Source of the DNA: Sipunculus nudus | Taxonomy: Eukaryota > Annelida > Sipuncula > Golfingiida > Sipunculidae | DNA length: 64,000 nucleotides | Assembly (NCBI GenBank): GCA_026874595.1 | Contig: CM049310.1 | Span: forward strand, 65,424,056-65,488,055 | Reading direction: 5' to 3' | In this document: positions 22,773 to 35,387 of the stretch, in pieces | Layout of the letters: each line of letters begins with the position of its first letter | How positions within the stretch are numbered: the stretch's first letter is position 1 | Position numbers and translations under genes: made by a program | The notes under the pieces: model-generated | The model's database searches: none | Told to the model about the DNA's origin: nothing | Seen by the model: the letters and a program-made list of their open reading frames with translations, nothing else

Positions 22773-25402
22773 AGCTCAGCTGACTATAAGTCATCTGAGC
22801 TATAGTCGTGGTCCATTGTCCGTCGTCCGTCCGTCTGTCCGTCCGTCCGTCCGTCCGTCCGTCCGTCCGTCCGTCCGTAGATGTGGCACATTTTGAAACC
22901 GTAAGACCTAGGAATCCAAAATTCGGCATAATGTTAGATGTCCCCAAGATCTCCTACTAAGCCGAAAACTGGGTGTTTGCAACTTCGTTCCTTTGAGAAA
23001 TTAAGGAAAAACCTCAATTTTTTATTAAAAACCTATTTTCACACTTCAGGACTGCCTAATATCAAAACCACTCATCTGTTTTACCTCATATTTACCATAA
23101 ATATTCCTCTATATAGTTCCTATGTACATGCCAGAAATTATGTCTGTATTATTTAATTTAAAAAAGTTATGGGCCCAAACATAATGCATTTTGTAAAAAA
23201 TCAGAAAAGATATTTGATCACTTAACACAAAAAATGTTAATGCTATATACCTTTTTTCCAGTAATATAACTTTAATTAATCAAAATTAAATTGTATACCC
23301 AAAATTAGATGAAAATCTTTTAAATTTTTTAAAATATTAATAAAAATAAAAAATTGGTACCTTAAATTTTGCCCAACTTTGACCATGGCACGTTTTTTTC
23401 CTGTAAGTACTGTGGATTTAATTTTCACAGCATGTTTTTGTTAGCATTTCAACTGTTAACACCAAAAATTTGAAACCAGTTGATCAAAAACTGTAGATTT
23501 TAATCAAGTTTTCAAGCACCATGTAACATATTGTTTACATCAAGCTAGTGTTATGCAGTTTGCAAGAGCTCAGCTCCCCAGCTTCAGCTCTAAGTTCCTT
23601 AAAATTCGGCATACAGTTAGATGTCTCCAAAATGCCCTACCATGCCAAGAATTTGGTCACTAGGACATTCGAGATATTAATGAAAAACTTCATTTTTCCA
23701 TTAAAAACCCATTGTTACACTTCAAGACTGCCTAATATCAAAACCACTGATCTGACTTTAATCATTAATAATATACATATTTTTCATTCTCTATGCACAT
23801 GCCAGAATGTTGTCAGTATTGTGTAATTGTTTTAAGTTATGGGCCCAAACATAATGCACTTTGTAAAAAATCAAGAAATATATTTACTCCCTTAACAAGA
23901 GCATTGCTGAAGCTAGAGATTTTTTTGTCAGGGATGTAACATTATTTAATCAAGATTCAATTGAATACCCAAAATTAGTTCTGAATTTTTCAAATTTTAT
24001 TTAGTATAAATATAAAATTAGTACCTTAAATTTTGCCCAACTGTGACCATGGCACGTTTGTTTCCCGTGAGCACTGTTGATATAATTTTCATATCATGCA
24101 CACATAAGCATTTCAGCTTTTTAGTTTAGAAAGCTGAAAGAAATTGGCCAAAAATTGTAGCTTTTATTAATGTTTTTTATGAGACCCTGTCAGACTTTGG
24201 CTCTCTCCAGCCCCTCTTGAGTCACCTGTATGTTGACCTTCTTGACCTTTCATCAAATTATGCACGCTTGAGGCGAGGCATACATGGAATCCAGGCAGCT
24301 TATGGCAAGCCACAGTTGATCCAGGTGTCCAACCCAACTCATCTAGTAGTTTTAACCAAGAACATAACAAAAAACAATAAATTAATAAATTTTTATTGGT
24401 TTTTAATAACAAATTAAAGAAAAATAGAAAAGGAATTTGTTAGTTTATAATAACAGGAAATTAACTTGCAGTTACTGATGATATAAGAATCTTGTATCAA
24501 TGGGTAGAATGTCACATATTCCAAATAACACCATGCAGTCACCTATGGCATTTTTCAGTTCAATTTTAATGATAAAGAAGTAAATCATATTATTCATTAC
24601 TAATCATTAGGGATCATATGAAGGAAATTAGACAAAGATGCAGTTGATAATATTAATCTAGATTCCTGCTGTGTCAAGTGTGTACATTGATGTGAAATTA
24701 GTCCAAAATGAATTTTTTACAGTTATTTTTTAATATAAATAAAAGCCATAAAACCAGGTACTTATGATCATTATTTAAATGAGTGAATTTTGTATAATCT
24801 GGATTCTCAACATCATTGTTTGGTGAAAACTGAATAAATTCCAGACATGGTGCAAATACTTTGTAATTGTATTTAAATACGAATATGATTTTGTACTCCA
24901 TTATAAAATTTCTTGCATAAAGAATCGGAATTCAGGTAAAAATGAAAATATATGAATACTCGTGCAAATACTTTCAAAATGTATTCATGAATGCATTCAT
25001 GAATATATTCTTTAATATTATTTTAATAATCATATCAGTTATATTTCATTTTAAAAAATCATATGATTCTCTTATTATTTTTAATAAAAATTATATTTGG
25101 GACAATATTTGTATTTTTTTTAATAAATAGTTAAACTCTTATATTATATGTTCTGCTTATAAGTTATATGGTCAAGTCAAAATCTGTGTGACAATAGTAC
25201 TCCATTTGTTAATAAAATAAATGAAATCAATCCTCTTCCCTGTCTCCAAAGGTACTATCAAAATCATACATAAGCTAAACAACAACAACTCATAATACAG
25301 CTTATATTTATTACCACACAAAACCAGCATGTGCCTCATTTCTAAATAATATTTTTTTATCATATATAACAGCTGAGCGTCGTGACCCATAGGTCCCTTG
25401 TT
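22773..25402 (+). mobile_element. Family A element, 2.63-kb full-length copy nested in R2 array
   Basis: 5' hairpin AGCTCAGCTGACTATAAG, then a (CCGT)n tract at 22816-22878; 3' CAGCTGAGC, GTGACCCATAGGTCCC, TTGTT. The uninterrupted site AATGTTTATTTGAATAGG occurs at 22302-22319 and near 21842, so both edges are exact to within the shared Ts, with no duplication except at most TT. Nearly colinear with 52559-55178 and 58445-61063. No significant ORF, so it must use proteins in trans. Confidence 0.85.
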
Positions 25403-25770
25403 TGAATAGGGGTCATGACCTTTCCAATGAGTGGCCTTGACCTTGAATATTGCCATATATGGTGAAAATCACACAAAATCATTAATTTCTCAATAAGGGA
25501 TGCATTGATTGGTCCAAAAATCAACTTGAACGAAGATCTTGGATAGTGTTGTCATGTACGGGAAACAGGTGGTGCCACCTGTTATTCTTTTACTTGTTTT
25601 CGTGCCGTTTAATACCCCATCATTGCCACTTAACAGTATTGTGAGCATTATAAGTCAAAAACTAATGGACAGATTTCTTGCATATACATAGACATGGGTT
25701 AGGGGATGATGTATATTGAAATTTGGATCATGACCTTTTCTATGAGAATGACCTTTTCTATGAGTGTGGT
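25403..25770 (+). repeat. Tandem array R2, resumed after nested insertion
   Basis: Continues the unit broken at 22772 (GAATAGGGGTCATGACC...) and includes one CAGGTGGTGCCACCTG at about 25567. Confidence 0.8.
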
Positions 25771-26832
25771 CTGATATTAATTGTTGCTGAAGATGGGGGG
25801 CCTATTCTTAAAGGGGGGGGATTAATTGTCTGGGGATACTATGGCACCTGCGGTGCCAAGAAATATCTAGTTTTCATATGCATCACAGTATCTCAAAACT
25901 TTTACTGTGTTTCTTCATGACAGTCTTGTCAGAGTATTAGTTTGCAATCATATATTTAGAACCTTACCAAGTAGGAGGGCCCCTTTCCTCTTAGCTTTTC
26001 ATATTCTTATATAAATGAAAAACATTACAATAGAATAGTTCTACATCCACCTTCGTGCTGCCCTCACTTTTCCCTTCTCCGAACCCCATCCCAAAGTCAG
26101 CCTCAGTAAGCAAGAACAAGATGAATCAGATATATTCATACTTTAATATTTTGTATAACTATTCGTCCATAGGTACCTATGTACATGCCAGAAATTATGT
26201 CAATATTGTGTAATATGTAGACATAGTGGGCATCACAATAAGGTACCTTGTCAAGACTAAAGAGATATTGTGTCATACAGTCACAAATTCATAAATCACT
26301 TCATCAGCATAGTTAATCATAACATCATATCTGTCAAATTGAAAGCTTGCAGACTACCATACACTTTAGATCCTTCAACAAATAGCCTTATCATCATTCT
26401 ACTACTTCTTATTACTGCTGTCATTGCATTCATATTTGCTCAAATATATCACAATTTTCAACCCCTTCTAAATAAATAAAAAATAAACCACTATATTTGA
26501 CTCTATTAATCCATCAGTCAGGTTATTTCATTTATCATTTACTCACATATTACATTACATTCCTTTATAATAGCCCAACATGTCCATGATATTCATAAGC
26601 TTTATCGACTCGATATAGTATCACAGTGGAGAAACATTTATAGTCCAATCATGATCAGCTGAGGGCCGTGACCCATGGGTCCCTTGTTCAAAAGAATTAT
26701 CCTAGAACATGGTTCTTTCAATCATATCAAAAAAGCTTTTGTTGGTCTTACAGCCATTTATGTCTATTTCAAACTGAGGACTGCATCTTTTATTATTCTA
26801 GATATTTTGATAAAAAGTTTATGTATATATCC

Positions 26833-28315
26833 AGAAATATATTTACTCCCTTAACAAGAGGATTGCTGAAGCTAGAGATTTTTTTTTTGTCAGGGATGTA
26901 ACATTATTTAATCAAGATTCAATTGAATACCCAAAATTAGTTCTGAATTTTTCAAATTTTATAAGTAATTAGTATAAATATAAAATTAGTACCTAAAATT
27001 TTGCCCAACTTTGACCATGGCACGTTTGTTTCCTGTGAGCACTGTTGATATAATTTTCATATCATGCACACATAAGGATTTCAGCTTTTTAGTTAAGAAA
27101 GCTGAAAGAAATTGGCCCAAAATTGTAGCTTTTATTAATGTTTTTATGAGACCCATGTTAGACCTTGGCTCTCCCTAGCCTCTCTTGAGTCACCTGTATG
27201 TTGACCTTTAGCAAATTATGCACGCTCGAGGTAAGGCAGCAAGGTAGCTTATGGCCAGCCACAGTTGATCCAGGTGTCCAACCCAACTCATCTAGTAGTT
27301 TAAACCAACAACATAACAATAAACAATAAATTAATAAATTTTTATTGGTTTTTAATAACAAATTAAAGAAAAATAGAAAAGGAACTTGTTAGTTGATAAT
27401 AACAGGAAATTAACTTGCAATTATTGATGATATAAGAATCTTGTATCGATGGATAGAATGTCAAGTAATCCAAATAAAACCATGCAGTCACCTATGGTGT
27501 TTTTCAGTTCAGTTTTAATGATAAAAAATAAATCATATTATTCATTACTAATCATTAGGGATCATATGAAGGAAATTTATGATAGACAAAGGTGTAGTTC
27601 ATAATATTAATCTAGATTCCTACTGTGTCTAGTGTGTACATTGATGTGAAATTAGTCCAAAATGAATATATTACATTTATTTTTTTTAATATAAATAAAA
27701 GCCATAAAACCAGGTACTTATGATCATTATTTAAATGTGTGAATTTTGTATATTCTGGATTCTCAACATCAATGTTTGGTGAAAACTGAATAAATATGAA
27801 TATGTACTCCATTATAAAATTTCTTGCATAAGAATGGGAATTCAGGTAAAAATGAAAATATTTGAATACCAGTGCAAATACTTTCAAAATGTATTCATGA
27901 ATACATTCATGAATATATTATTTAATATTATTTTAATAATCATTTCACCTATATTTTATTTTTAAAAATCATACGATTCTCTTACTATTTTTAATAAAAA
28001 TTATTTTTGGGACAATATTGAAAATTTTTTTAATAAATAGTCAAACTTTTATATTATATGTTCTACTTATAAGTTATATGGCCAAGTCAAAATCTGTGTG
28101 ACAATAGCACTCCATTTGTTAATAAAATAAATGAAATCAATCCTCTTCCCTGTCTCCAAAGATACTATCAAAATCATACATAAGCTAAACACCAACAACT
28201 CATAACCATACAGCTTATATTTAATACCACTCAAAACCAGCATGTGCCTCATTTCTAAATCATATTTTTTTATCATATATAACAGCTGAGCGCCGTGACC
28301 GATGGGTCCCTTGTT
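26833..28315 (+). mobile_element. Family A element, 3' half only
   Basis: Colinear with about 23875-25402: shared AAATATATTTACTCCCTTAA near its start, the AATAAATTTTTATTGGTTTT segment near 27335, and the 3' end CAGCTGAGC GCCGTGACCGATGGGTCCC TTGTT at 28283-28315. The 5' 1.1 kb is missing, and the left junction joins family-B-type repeat (26689-26832). Confidence 0.75.
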
Positions 28316-28797
28316 TGACTGAGGCCACTGAGGCAAATTTGTTTAATATTTTACAAGAATAATCCCCTGAATAATTCTTATAATAATTGTCTTTTATGGT
28401 TCCAAAGAATGAATTTTGGCTGAATTATAAAAATTGCATTGAGTCATTTTACCATATATGTAAGCTGTGTGAAGCAGATACATCTAGCCTGGCACCTTTT
28501 ATCAGCATCCATTACATTGTGCCTCTAGACGTATAGATTTCAGGTTATCTATAGTTAATATTGACAAGAATGTTTTTTAAAAAGCTTTTAAAAAATGTAG
28601 ATTTATGATTTTAGATATTCCTCATGCCGGGCAATGTTTACAATCACAGGTACACAGCTCTTTGTGGGTATATAAAGACGACTTTGCATGGATTATAAAT
28701 AACAGGTATCCATACTCAACTTAATTCAAGATTTTGCCATCAGTGAGATGTATCTGTATTATACTTTTGCATTCAGTATGCATCTGTAGTAATTTTT
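28316..28797 (+). repeat. Family-B-type repeat DNA
   Basis: Matches 14440-14940 (phrases GGCAAATTTGTTTAATATTTTACAAG, GCAGATACATCTAGCCTGGCACC, CATTCAGTATGCATC). Non-coding; target of the next family B copy. Confidence 0.55.
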
Positions 28798-30404
28798 AGC
28801 GAACCTGTGAGCTAATGTGATGGTGTGATGGCGTCCGCCATCTGTAGGTTAACCCATACTATTTCAAAAACAAAAGGAACTAGCATCATGAAATTTAATG
28901 CAAAAAATTAGCCATCTGAAAAACTGCATTTTCTTAGATTTTATAGAGAAAAAGGTAAAAAAAACTTTAAAAATCTTCTCCTCTGAAACAGTAAAGGCAA
29001 ATTGTTCAATATTTTACAGAAATAATCTTTTATACCATCTCTCTCAAGTTTGTTTGAATTGTTTAAGTTAGGTGAATTTTGGCCGAGTTACAGGAAGTTG
29101 AACTTAGTCATTTGTCAAAAAAGCATACTGAAATGACAGTCTCAGAAACAGCCAAATCACCAAATTTTATGCCAGTGTTGGTCACATGAGTCATATATGA
29201 AATTCAGGTATTGGTCGCACCACCTGCATTGACCTTTTTTTGTACGGAGGTCATTGGTCATCTCTACATTGACCCATAATTTCTCAGGAATGGCAGGAGC
29301 TACCATCCCCAGATTTTATGCAATAATCTGTCACATATAAAATGATGTGGGATTTAGCTTATTTTTTTGCTATCTGCGTTTACTCAGATTTTATAGGGAA
29401 AAAGCTGAAAAACCTTTAAAAGTCTTCTTCTTGTAAACGGTCCAGCTAAATTGTTCCATATTTTGCATAATTGATCCCAGAGGCAAGCCCTCTCAAGTTT
29501 GTTCAAATGGTTTGCATTTGATGAATTCAATGGAGTTACATGAATTTGAACAGTCATTTTGCCAAGTAAGCATACTGACATAGTACTCTCTGAAATGACA
29601 GAAGCTAGCATTACCAAGTATTGTGCAAATGTTGGTCACATGACTCATATTTGAAGTTGCAGATTTTGTGGTGCCATCTACATTGACCGTTTTTTTATGG
29701 GTGAAACCCTCATAATTTTAGCCTCTTTCGGCTTAAAATGTTTATGATGAAAATGTCAAAATGAATTGTTCAATTTTTCAAAAGAATTATCCTAGGACAT
29801 GGTTCTTTCAGTCATATCAGAAAACTTTAGTTGGTCTTATGGCCATTATCATGTCTATTTCAAATTGTGGACTGCAAAACTGTTCTTCTACAAAATTATT
29901 GTTTCAGTTATGACATCTGTAACATTGCACAAAAATTATTCTTAGGTGGCCTTTGTTCAAGTTAACTTGAATGATTTTTGGCAGAATTATTGGACCTTTT
30001 ACAATGAAAGGACTGCATCTTTTATTATTCTAGATATTTTGATTAAAAGTTTATGAATATGTCAGCTTGAAAAAAAAGCATTTTAGCCAAAGTCTTTTAG
30101 TATGTGTAAACAGATTTACCAACAGCCCATATTGTGTCTGTATCTTTAAATAGGTTGAGAAACTGCCAATTCAGATTTGGCAACAGATCAAGAGTTCATT
30201 CAGTGCAGCCAGATATAGGTCAAGACTTCAATCTGTGCAACCAAGCACAAGGCATGTGATTACCTCATGGGTGACATGTGAACACCTCATGGGCACCATG
30301 TGATCACTTCATGGGTGTCATGCCCCTCAGGGCAGGGCCCCTGCATGAGCTTATTCAATGGTGTGGCTACTATTTCAGATTTGACAACAGGCTAGAGGTT
30401 ACTT

Positions 30405-30640
30405 CTAATATATTATGCACTGTAATTGACATATGAAAAATGTTTTCAGTCAGATTTTCAATATTTTAACACTGATTGGTTATATATATAGTGCACAGGT
30501 AATATATTTATTAATATTTACAGAATATTATAATATTAATGTAATAATAAACATTAATTTGTACAGTAATGTAATAATTATTAATGTAATAATTATTAAT
30601 GTAATAATTAACATTAATTTTGATTTTTATTTTTGGTATT
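30405..30640 (+). repeat. Left arm of a long imperfect inverted repeat
   Basis: Reverse-complement match to about 32560-32772. Shared: TAATATATTATGCA, TTTTCAATATTTTAACACTGA and AGGTAATATATTTATTAATA. Very AT-rich. The arms flank about 1.9 kb. It could be the terminal inverted repeats of a cut-and-paste or foldback element, or two oppositely oriented copies of one short repeat. Confidence 0.7.
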
Positions 30641-30944
30641 CATTGATTATTACTTGCACCTTTGATGTGATTCTTGTGGTCTACAGCATTCATATCATAC
30701 CAATTATTTGCTGAAAATTAATTAATCTTTATTTTTTCCCCAGTTTTCTTAACAACCTTGGAGTTGTAAAAATCACCAATAATTTTTACCCAAAAAAATT
30801 GTAATTGTATTTAATATATGGCAATTAGAGAGTAACAAGAGGTATACTGAAGCACATTTATGAGATAAATTTATGAAGAGCAAATCTAGGAGAAAAAAGT
30901 CATCCACTTGCATATTGAACCAATCATAGTTCGATAGATCAATA

Positions 30945-31005
30945 GATTGATAGCTAGATAGCTAGATTAGATAGCTAGATTATAGCTAGATAGACAGATA
31001 GATAT
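30945..31005. repeat. TAGA/TAGC microsatellite
   Basis: Imperfect run of GATAGCTAGATAGCTAGAT-type units ending in AGACAGATAGATA. Confidence 0.8.
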
Positions 31006-31379
31006 TACTTCACTATTTAAAGAGTATATTACACATTGTACAGTATTATATCATATCAGAAAAGGTATGATTTCTAGATTCATAGATTATAGATCGTTTA
31101 TGGATGTGAACATGTATGCATTGAATTATATTGTTATATAATAAATGAGTTATATTAAGTCTCCTTTTCTTTTTAAATTACTACATTATTAATATTACTA
31201 ATACCAATTTCACTTCAAATTAATAAGGAAAACAAAATTATTATATAAACTAGAATACGGATAGTCGACAAGCGACTATGTGTATCCACCTAAATCAGAG
31301 TGGAACGGGTAAGGTGAGGCATGGAATGAGTGGCAAGGGGAAATAGAGTGAAGTGTTGCATATTAGCATTGATGTCTGC

Positions 31380-32260
31380 AGCCAAATTGTGTATGTAGGT
31401 TGCGCCACCTACCACAAAATCCAGAAAGCCGTCCAAGTTGTATACATATGCAAAATTTAAGGCAGATAAGTCAAACCACTACATGTATATGAGTTATTTT
31501 TGCCCTTGGCAGACAAACAGATGGACGCTGTGCAAAAATGGTTGCAGGTGGCGCCACCAGTGTATGATAAAGAGCTATGTGAGAACTATACACATGCAAA
31601 ACTTTGGCCCAATCGGTCAAACGGTTCCCAAGATATGAGCTTGGATATCTGCTGCATAAACTAGAATGTAGGTGGCACGACCTGTCATAAAATCAAGAAA
31701 GCTGTCTGGGATGTATAAACCTGGAAAATTTTAGGCAAATCTGTCAAACCACTGCTGAGATATGAGTGATTTTATCCCATGGCAGACAAATAGATGGGAG
31801 CTGTGCAAAAATTGGCTGCAGGTGGTGCCACCAGTTTTGCGTATGATAAAGAGCTATGTGAGATCTATACACGTGCAAAATTTTGGCCCAATCGGTCAGA
31901 CCGTACCCGAGATATGAGCTTGGATGTCTGCAGCGTAAACGTGAATGTAGGTGGCGCCACCTGTCATAAAATCAGAAAAGCTATCCAGGATGTATACGCA
32001 TGCCGAATTTCAGGTGAATTAGTCAAACCACTGCAGAGATATGAGTGATTTTAACCCAACACAGACGAACAGATGGACACTGTGCAAACATGGTTGCAGG
32101 TGGCGCCACCATTTTTTGTGTATGTTATAAAGCTCTCCAAGGGCTACATTTGTGCAAAAAAAATTTTCCTGATCGGTCAAACGGTTCCCGAGATATGTGG
32201 GTTTATGTGTGGAAACAGACGCACAAACGGATGCAGAGCGCAGAGGAAAGGTCAGAGGTC
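31380..32260 (-). repeat. Tandem array R1, reverse orientation, in a reversed family D copy
   Basis: CAGGTGGCGCCACC-type palindromes near 31547, 31665, 31820, 31950 and 32097. Begins after the reversed family D terminus AACTAGAATACGGATAGTCG at 31248. The far end (32330-32400) has a GC-rich GGCGGCAGCGATGGCGGCGG stretch like that at 18025-18065. Confidence 0.7.
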
Positions 32261-32559
32261 AAAACAAAATCGGGGCGCAGCAGTTCACATGTTACCTGAA
32301 CATAATCCTGGGTTTTGTAAAATTCCACCTACGCGGTGGCGGCAGCGATGGCGGCGGTGGGCTGAAAACATAGGATCCGCAAATACAATAATCAGCAGCA
32401 GCCCACATCATATATCACTTAAATATGCCGTATACAATACCCATGTAAGTTTCTTATTGCTTAGTTCATTAATAAAAATATAAATATAAAAAATAATGCA
32501 AATTATTTCATTAATAATATATTCTGTAAATATTAATAAATATATTACTTGTGAACTAT

Positions 32560-32772
32560 ACATAACTATATTAATAAAACTATATAATGAAAAAAATCCA
32601 TTTCCAAAAATAATGGTAATTATTACATTAATATTATAATATTCTGTAAATATTAATAAATATATTACCTGTCAACTATACATAACCATTCAGTGTTAAA
32701 ATATTGAAAATTTGTAAATTGAAAAAATTTGTAATTGAAAAATGTCAATTACAATGCATAATATATTAAAAA
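32560..32772 (-). repeat. Right arm of the long inverted repeat
   Basis: Reverse complement of 30405-30640 with a few mismatches and small indels. Confidence 0.7.
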
Positions 32773-32794
32773 ATTAGATTAGATCACTATTTTA

Positions 32795-33085
32795 TTCTCA
32801 CCTAGGCAGATTTAAAACTCGCCTAAGTGATATCAGGCAGATTTTAAACTCGCCTGAATGATACCAGACGGATTTTAAACTTGCCTAGATGAGATTAAAA
32901 TCCTGGCCTGCTCCATGATGGATTTTAATCTTGCCTAGGCGAGATTGCAATTGTGATCTCGTCTAGGCGAGTTTAAAATCTGTCTAGGTGAGATCACAAT
33001 CACAATCTCGCCTAGGCGAGATCACAATCGCAATCTCGTCTAGGCAAATTTAAAATCAGCCTGGATTTCAATCTTGTCTCTGACA
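32795..33085. repeat. Palindrome cluster built on CCTAGGCGAG
   Basis: About ten alternating inverted copies of a module like TCTCGCCTAGGCGAGTTTAAA. It includes an 18-bp perfect palindrome ATCTCGCCTAGGCGAGAT at 33005-33022. Could fold into a long hairpin. Not found elsewhere in the window. Confidence 0.8.
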
Positions 33086-33320
33086 TATATATCTCTGATA
33101 GCTTTGTTGTATACAAGACTGGTGGTGCCAGTTACAATCATTTTTGTGTTGTGTGCACCCATGCCAGAATTTCAGCAGTGATGTTTGTGTAATTGTTTCT
33201 TATTCATAATGTTTAGTATGTGCATTGTTCATTATATGAGAAGTAATGGTCCAGCATTGAAGCATTATACCTGGTGTATTTCCCAGTGCACAGGTTCGCA
33301 TTAGGCCTGTAGGCCTTGTT

Positions 33321-34470
33321 AAATAATCAGCAAAGCTCATGCTACTCAAGATATCAATTAGTTCATGGGAAGCATACTTCCGGTGTATGAACACCCTTAT
33401 TGCGAGAAGACGTAGCGGTGAAATGAAAGATCTTGGTCTGCTTGCAGAAATGATTGCATGTGTTATTGATGTACATTTCCTGTCTGAAACAGTGTGACTT
33501 TTACCTGTGTCATCCACCAATTTGTGTAAGAATCGGTTCAATGAGTTCCATTTTCAGTTGTTTACAGTGTTGTGTACTCATCACAGTCATAGACTGTTAT
33601 TTGGATGTCATTTAGAACGATAGAAGCAGCCATATCTATTACACGGTCACTTTGGCTCTTTGCATCAAAAACCTTGTCAGCAATCAATTTATCATGGAGG
33701 TTCCTGTGTGCTGAGTCACGGCAACTTATGATACTTGACTTTCTAGTAATGCTTGTTACAACGTCATCACTGTAATGTTCCTTGAGTTTTAGTCTTGAGA
33801 TGTTTCATTAAATAACCTTCATTTCCACCCAAAAAGGTAACCATATGCTCTGAAAGTTCCTGTACAGAATACTGACACTCATCATCATTATCAAGAAAAT
33901 TGCAGAGTTTACTGGATGCTTCATCCCACAAATTCTTATTTGGTGTTTCCTCTTTCTCTCTTGAATGAAAAAATAATTTAGCACACTGTCGGTGATACCT
34001 AGCTTCAGCTGCAACCAGGTCATTAGCATGTTGCACACAGCAACTTCTGTTGTTCAGCAACTTCATTGCCCCACTTGTCATGCCTTTTGCATGCCTGATT
34101 CATGACTGATGCTTGGAATTCCAGCATTTCTACATTGCTTACTGCCCTTCTTCTATAGCAAGCAAGCATGGTCTCCTGAACTACAGGCTTCGTATTAAAA
34201 CAAGTTCTCATTGTATATGTCAAATGTCCGTGGAATACTTGACTGCAGTACAGGCACTTCATCTCCTTCAATACACGCAGCTTTTCTTTTTGCAGTTCCT
34301 ATAGAACTCTTATGTGTGTAATTTTTGCCACAATGAGCATGGGTTCTCAGTGGCATTTCCTTCTCATATGCTTCATTAAGGCCATCTCCTCTCTCCAAGC
34401 TTGAGGACACAAGGGTCTTGAGTCTCTTGTCCCCAACAACAACAGTTGCAGGTGAACAAGCAAAATCCAT
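33321..34470 (-). pseudogene. Frameshifted pseudogene of an uncharacterised zinc-binding protein
   Basis: Minus strand, pieces in order: 34470-34260 (HAHCGKNYTHKSS), 34265-34090 in another frame (EMKCLYCSQVF...KRHDKW), 34081-33767 (NDLVAAEARYHRQC), about 33780-33600 (TRKSSIISCRDSAHRNLHD), and 33541-33325 (SITHAIISASRPRSFISPL...SHELID). CxxC and later H/C pairs suggest zinc binding. I associate LVAAEARYHxxC plus HAIxxxxRPRxxxxPL with a multicopy uncharacterised family in cnidarians, lancelets and molluscs, probably transposon-derived; function unknown. At least three frameshifts. The 3' part is cut by the family B insertion ending at 33320. Start not determined. Confidence 0.6.
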
Positions 34471-35387
34471 TTGGTGAAATTACAATATGTACTAAAACAA
34501 CTGGTGATGTGTTTTCTTTTCATAGACATCTGATAATGATCTTATGCCCGCAGTACTGAACAGTGTTAACTTATGTATGATGAAAAGTATTAAAACACAA
34601 GGGGAATATTTCACTGCAAAATTTTAACAGATCCGTATAGGTATAAAGTTTATTACCTTCAGAGGGCAAAGGGAATCATAGCTTCTGTATATTCTGATAT
34701 TTTGAGGAAAAGACATCACAATGAACCTTTTTCAGGTTATATGATATAGAACTGTATGAAGCAACTTCACAGAAGCAAGCCTGGTCTTGATGTTTCAATA
34801 TTAGAGCACATGAAAGACCCAGTTGATTCAGACAATGTACTACAGTGTAATACAAGGTTGATGTTAACACTGTGTATTGCATTCAGTCGAGTGCAAAAGC
34901 TGTAGCTATTAGGTAAATAAAAAGGATACTTGTTCCATTACTAAAGAAAACAACAGTGATCCCTAACCTATAAATTTTAAAAGCATCCTCAATTTGTATA
35001 TTTGGAAATCTCTAGGCTGCTTGAGTTCAGTCAACATAAGTTCGAATTTATAAAAGGTAGAAGCACTCATATGGCCGTTGACTAACAAATGATGCTGTGT
35101 AATAACGGGATATCAGCTACCATACTTGTGTGGTGAAAACTGCCTGTGGTTCCAAATGTGAAATGAGCTTTGAATGCCCAACGGGCTTCCCACAACATGG
35201 TGCAATATCCTTGACAATAGAGATTTGTCGCAAATCTGAAAATGTAGCTTCTTTGACAAATTTATGTTATTTGAACACCACCTAGATATTTATAAATTTT
35301 GTTCCTTATGGAAGGATTGTAACCAATTCCTTGTTTAAATTCTTTATTTACATGTCTTTCTAACCTGCTCCAAACAAAACAAGTGAC
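34471..35387. other. Low-repeat stretch, nothing recognised
   Basis: AT-rich, no ORF over 70 codons with recognisable content, no match to the repeat families elsewhere in the window. It forms the flank beyond the Helentron 3' end at 35388. Confidence 0.4.

Larger units (their letters stand above)
19494..26688 (+). mobile_element. Family A Helentron-like element (outer copy), holding a nested family A copy
   Basis: The 5' end is the hairpin AGCTCAGCTGACTATAAG (stems TAGCTCA/TGAGCTA and TGACT/AGTCA) after a T run, then a CCGT tract. The 3' end is TCAGCTGAGGGCCGTGACCCATGGGTCCCTTGTT at 26655-26688 (family palindrome CCCATGGG). The empty site, TTCAATTTTTCAAAAGAA, survives in the related repeats at 1011-1030 and about 29770-29787. 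The body contains tandem array R2. A second family A element (22773-25402) is inserted in one R2 unit, so 4.6 kb is its own length. 25780-26640 contains no repeat I recognise. Confidence 0.75.
28798..33320 (+). mobile_element. Family B element with nested AT-rich inverted repeat and family D copy
   Basis: 5' AGCGAACCTGTGAGC after AATTTTT; 3' CACAGGTTCGC, AGGCCTGTAGGCCT, TTGTT ending about 33320, with both terminal motifs perfect. Its interior carries the long inverted repeat described separately (30405-32772), a reversed family D copy (from 31248) and a cluster of CCTAGG palindromes (32795-33085). The 3' flank is the interrupted pseudogene at 33321. Confidence 0.7.

Noticed and set aside
24698-25130. 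Recurring small ORFs in family A copies (e.g. at 24698, 24942, 25172)
   Set aside because: Shared among colinear copies, but AT-rich, low complexity and broken in some copies. No recognisable domain.
30433-30714. 93-codon Ile/Asn-rich ORF
   Set aside because: Caused by AT-rich arm sequence (ATTAATGTAATAAT repeats) of the inverted repeat.
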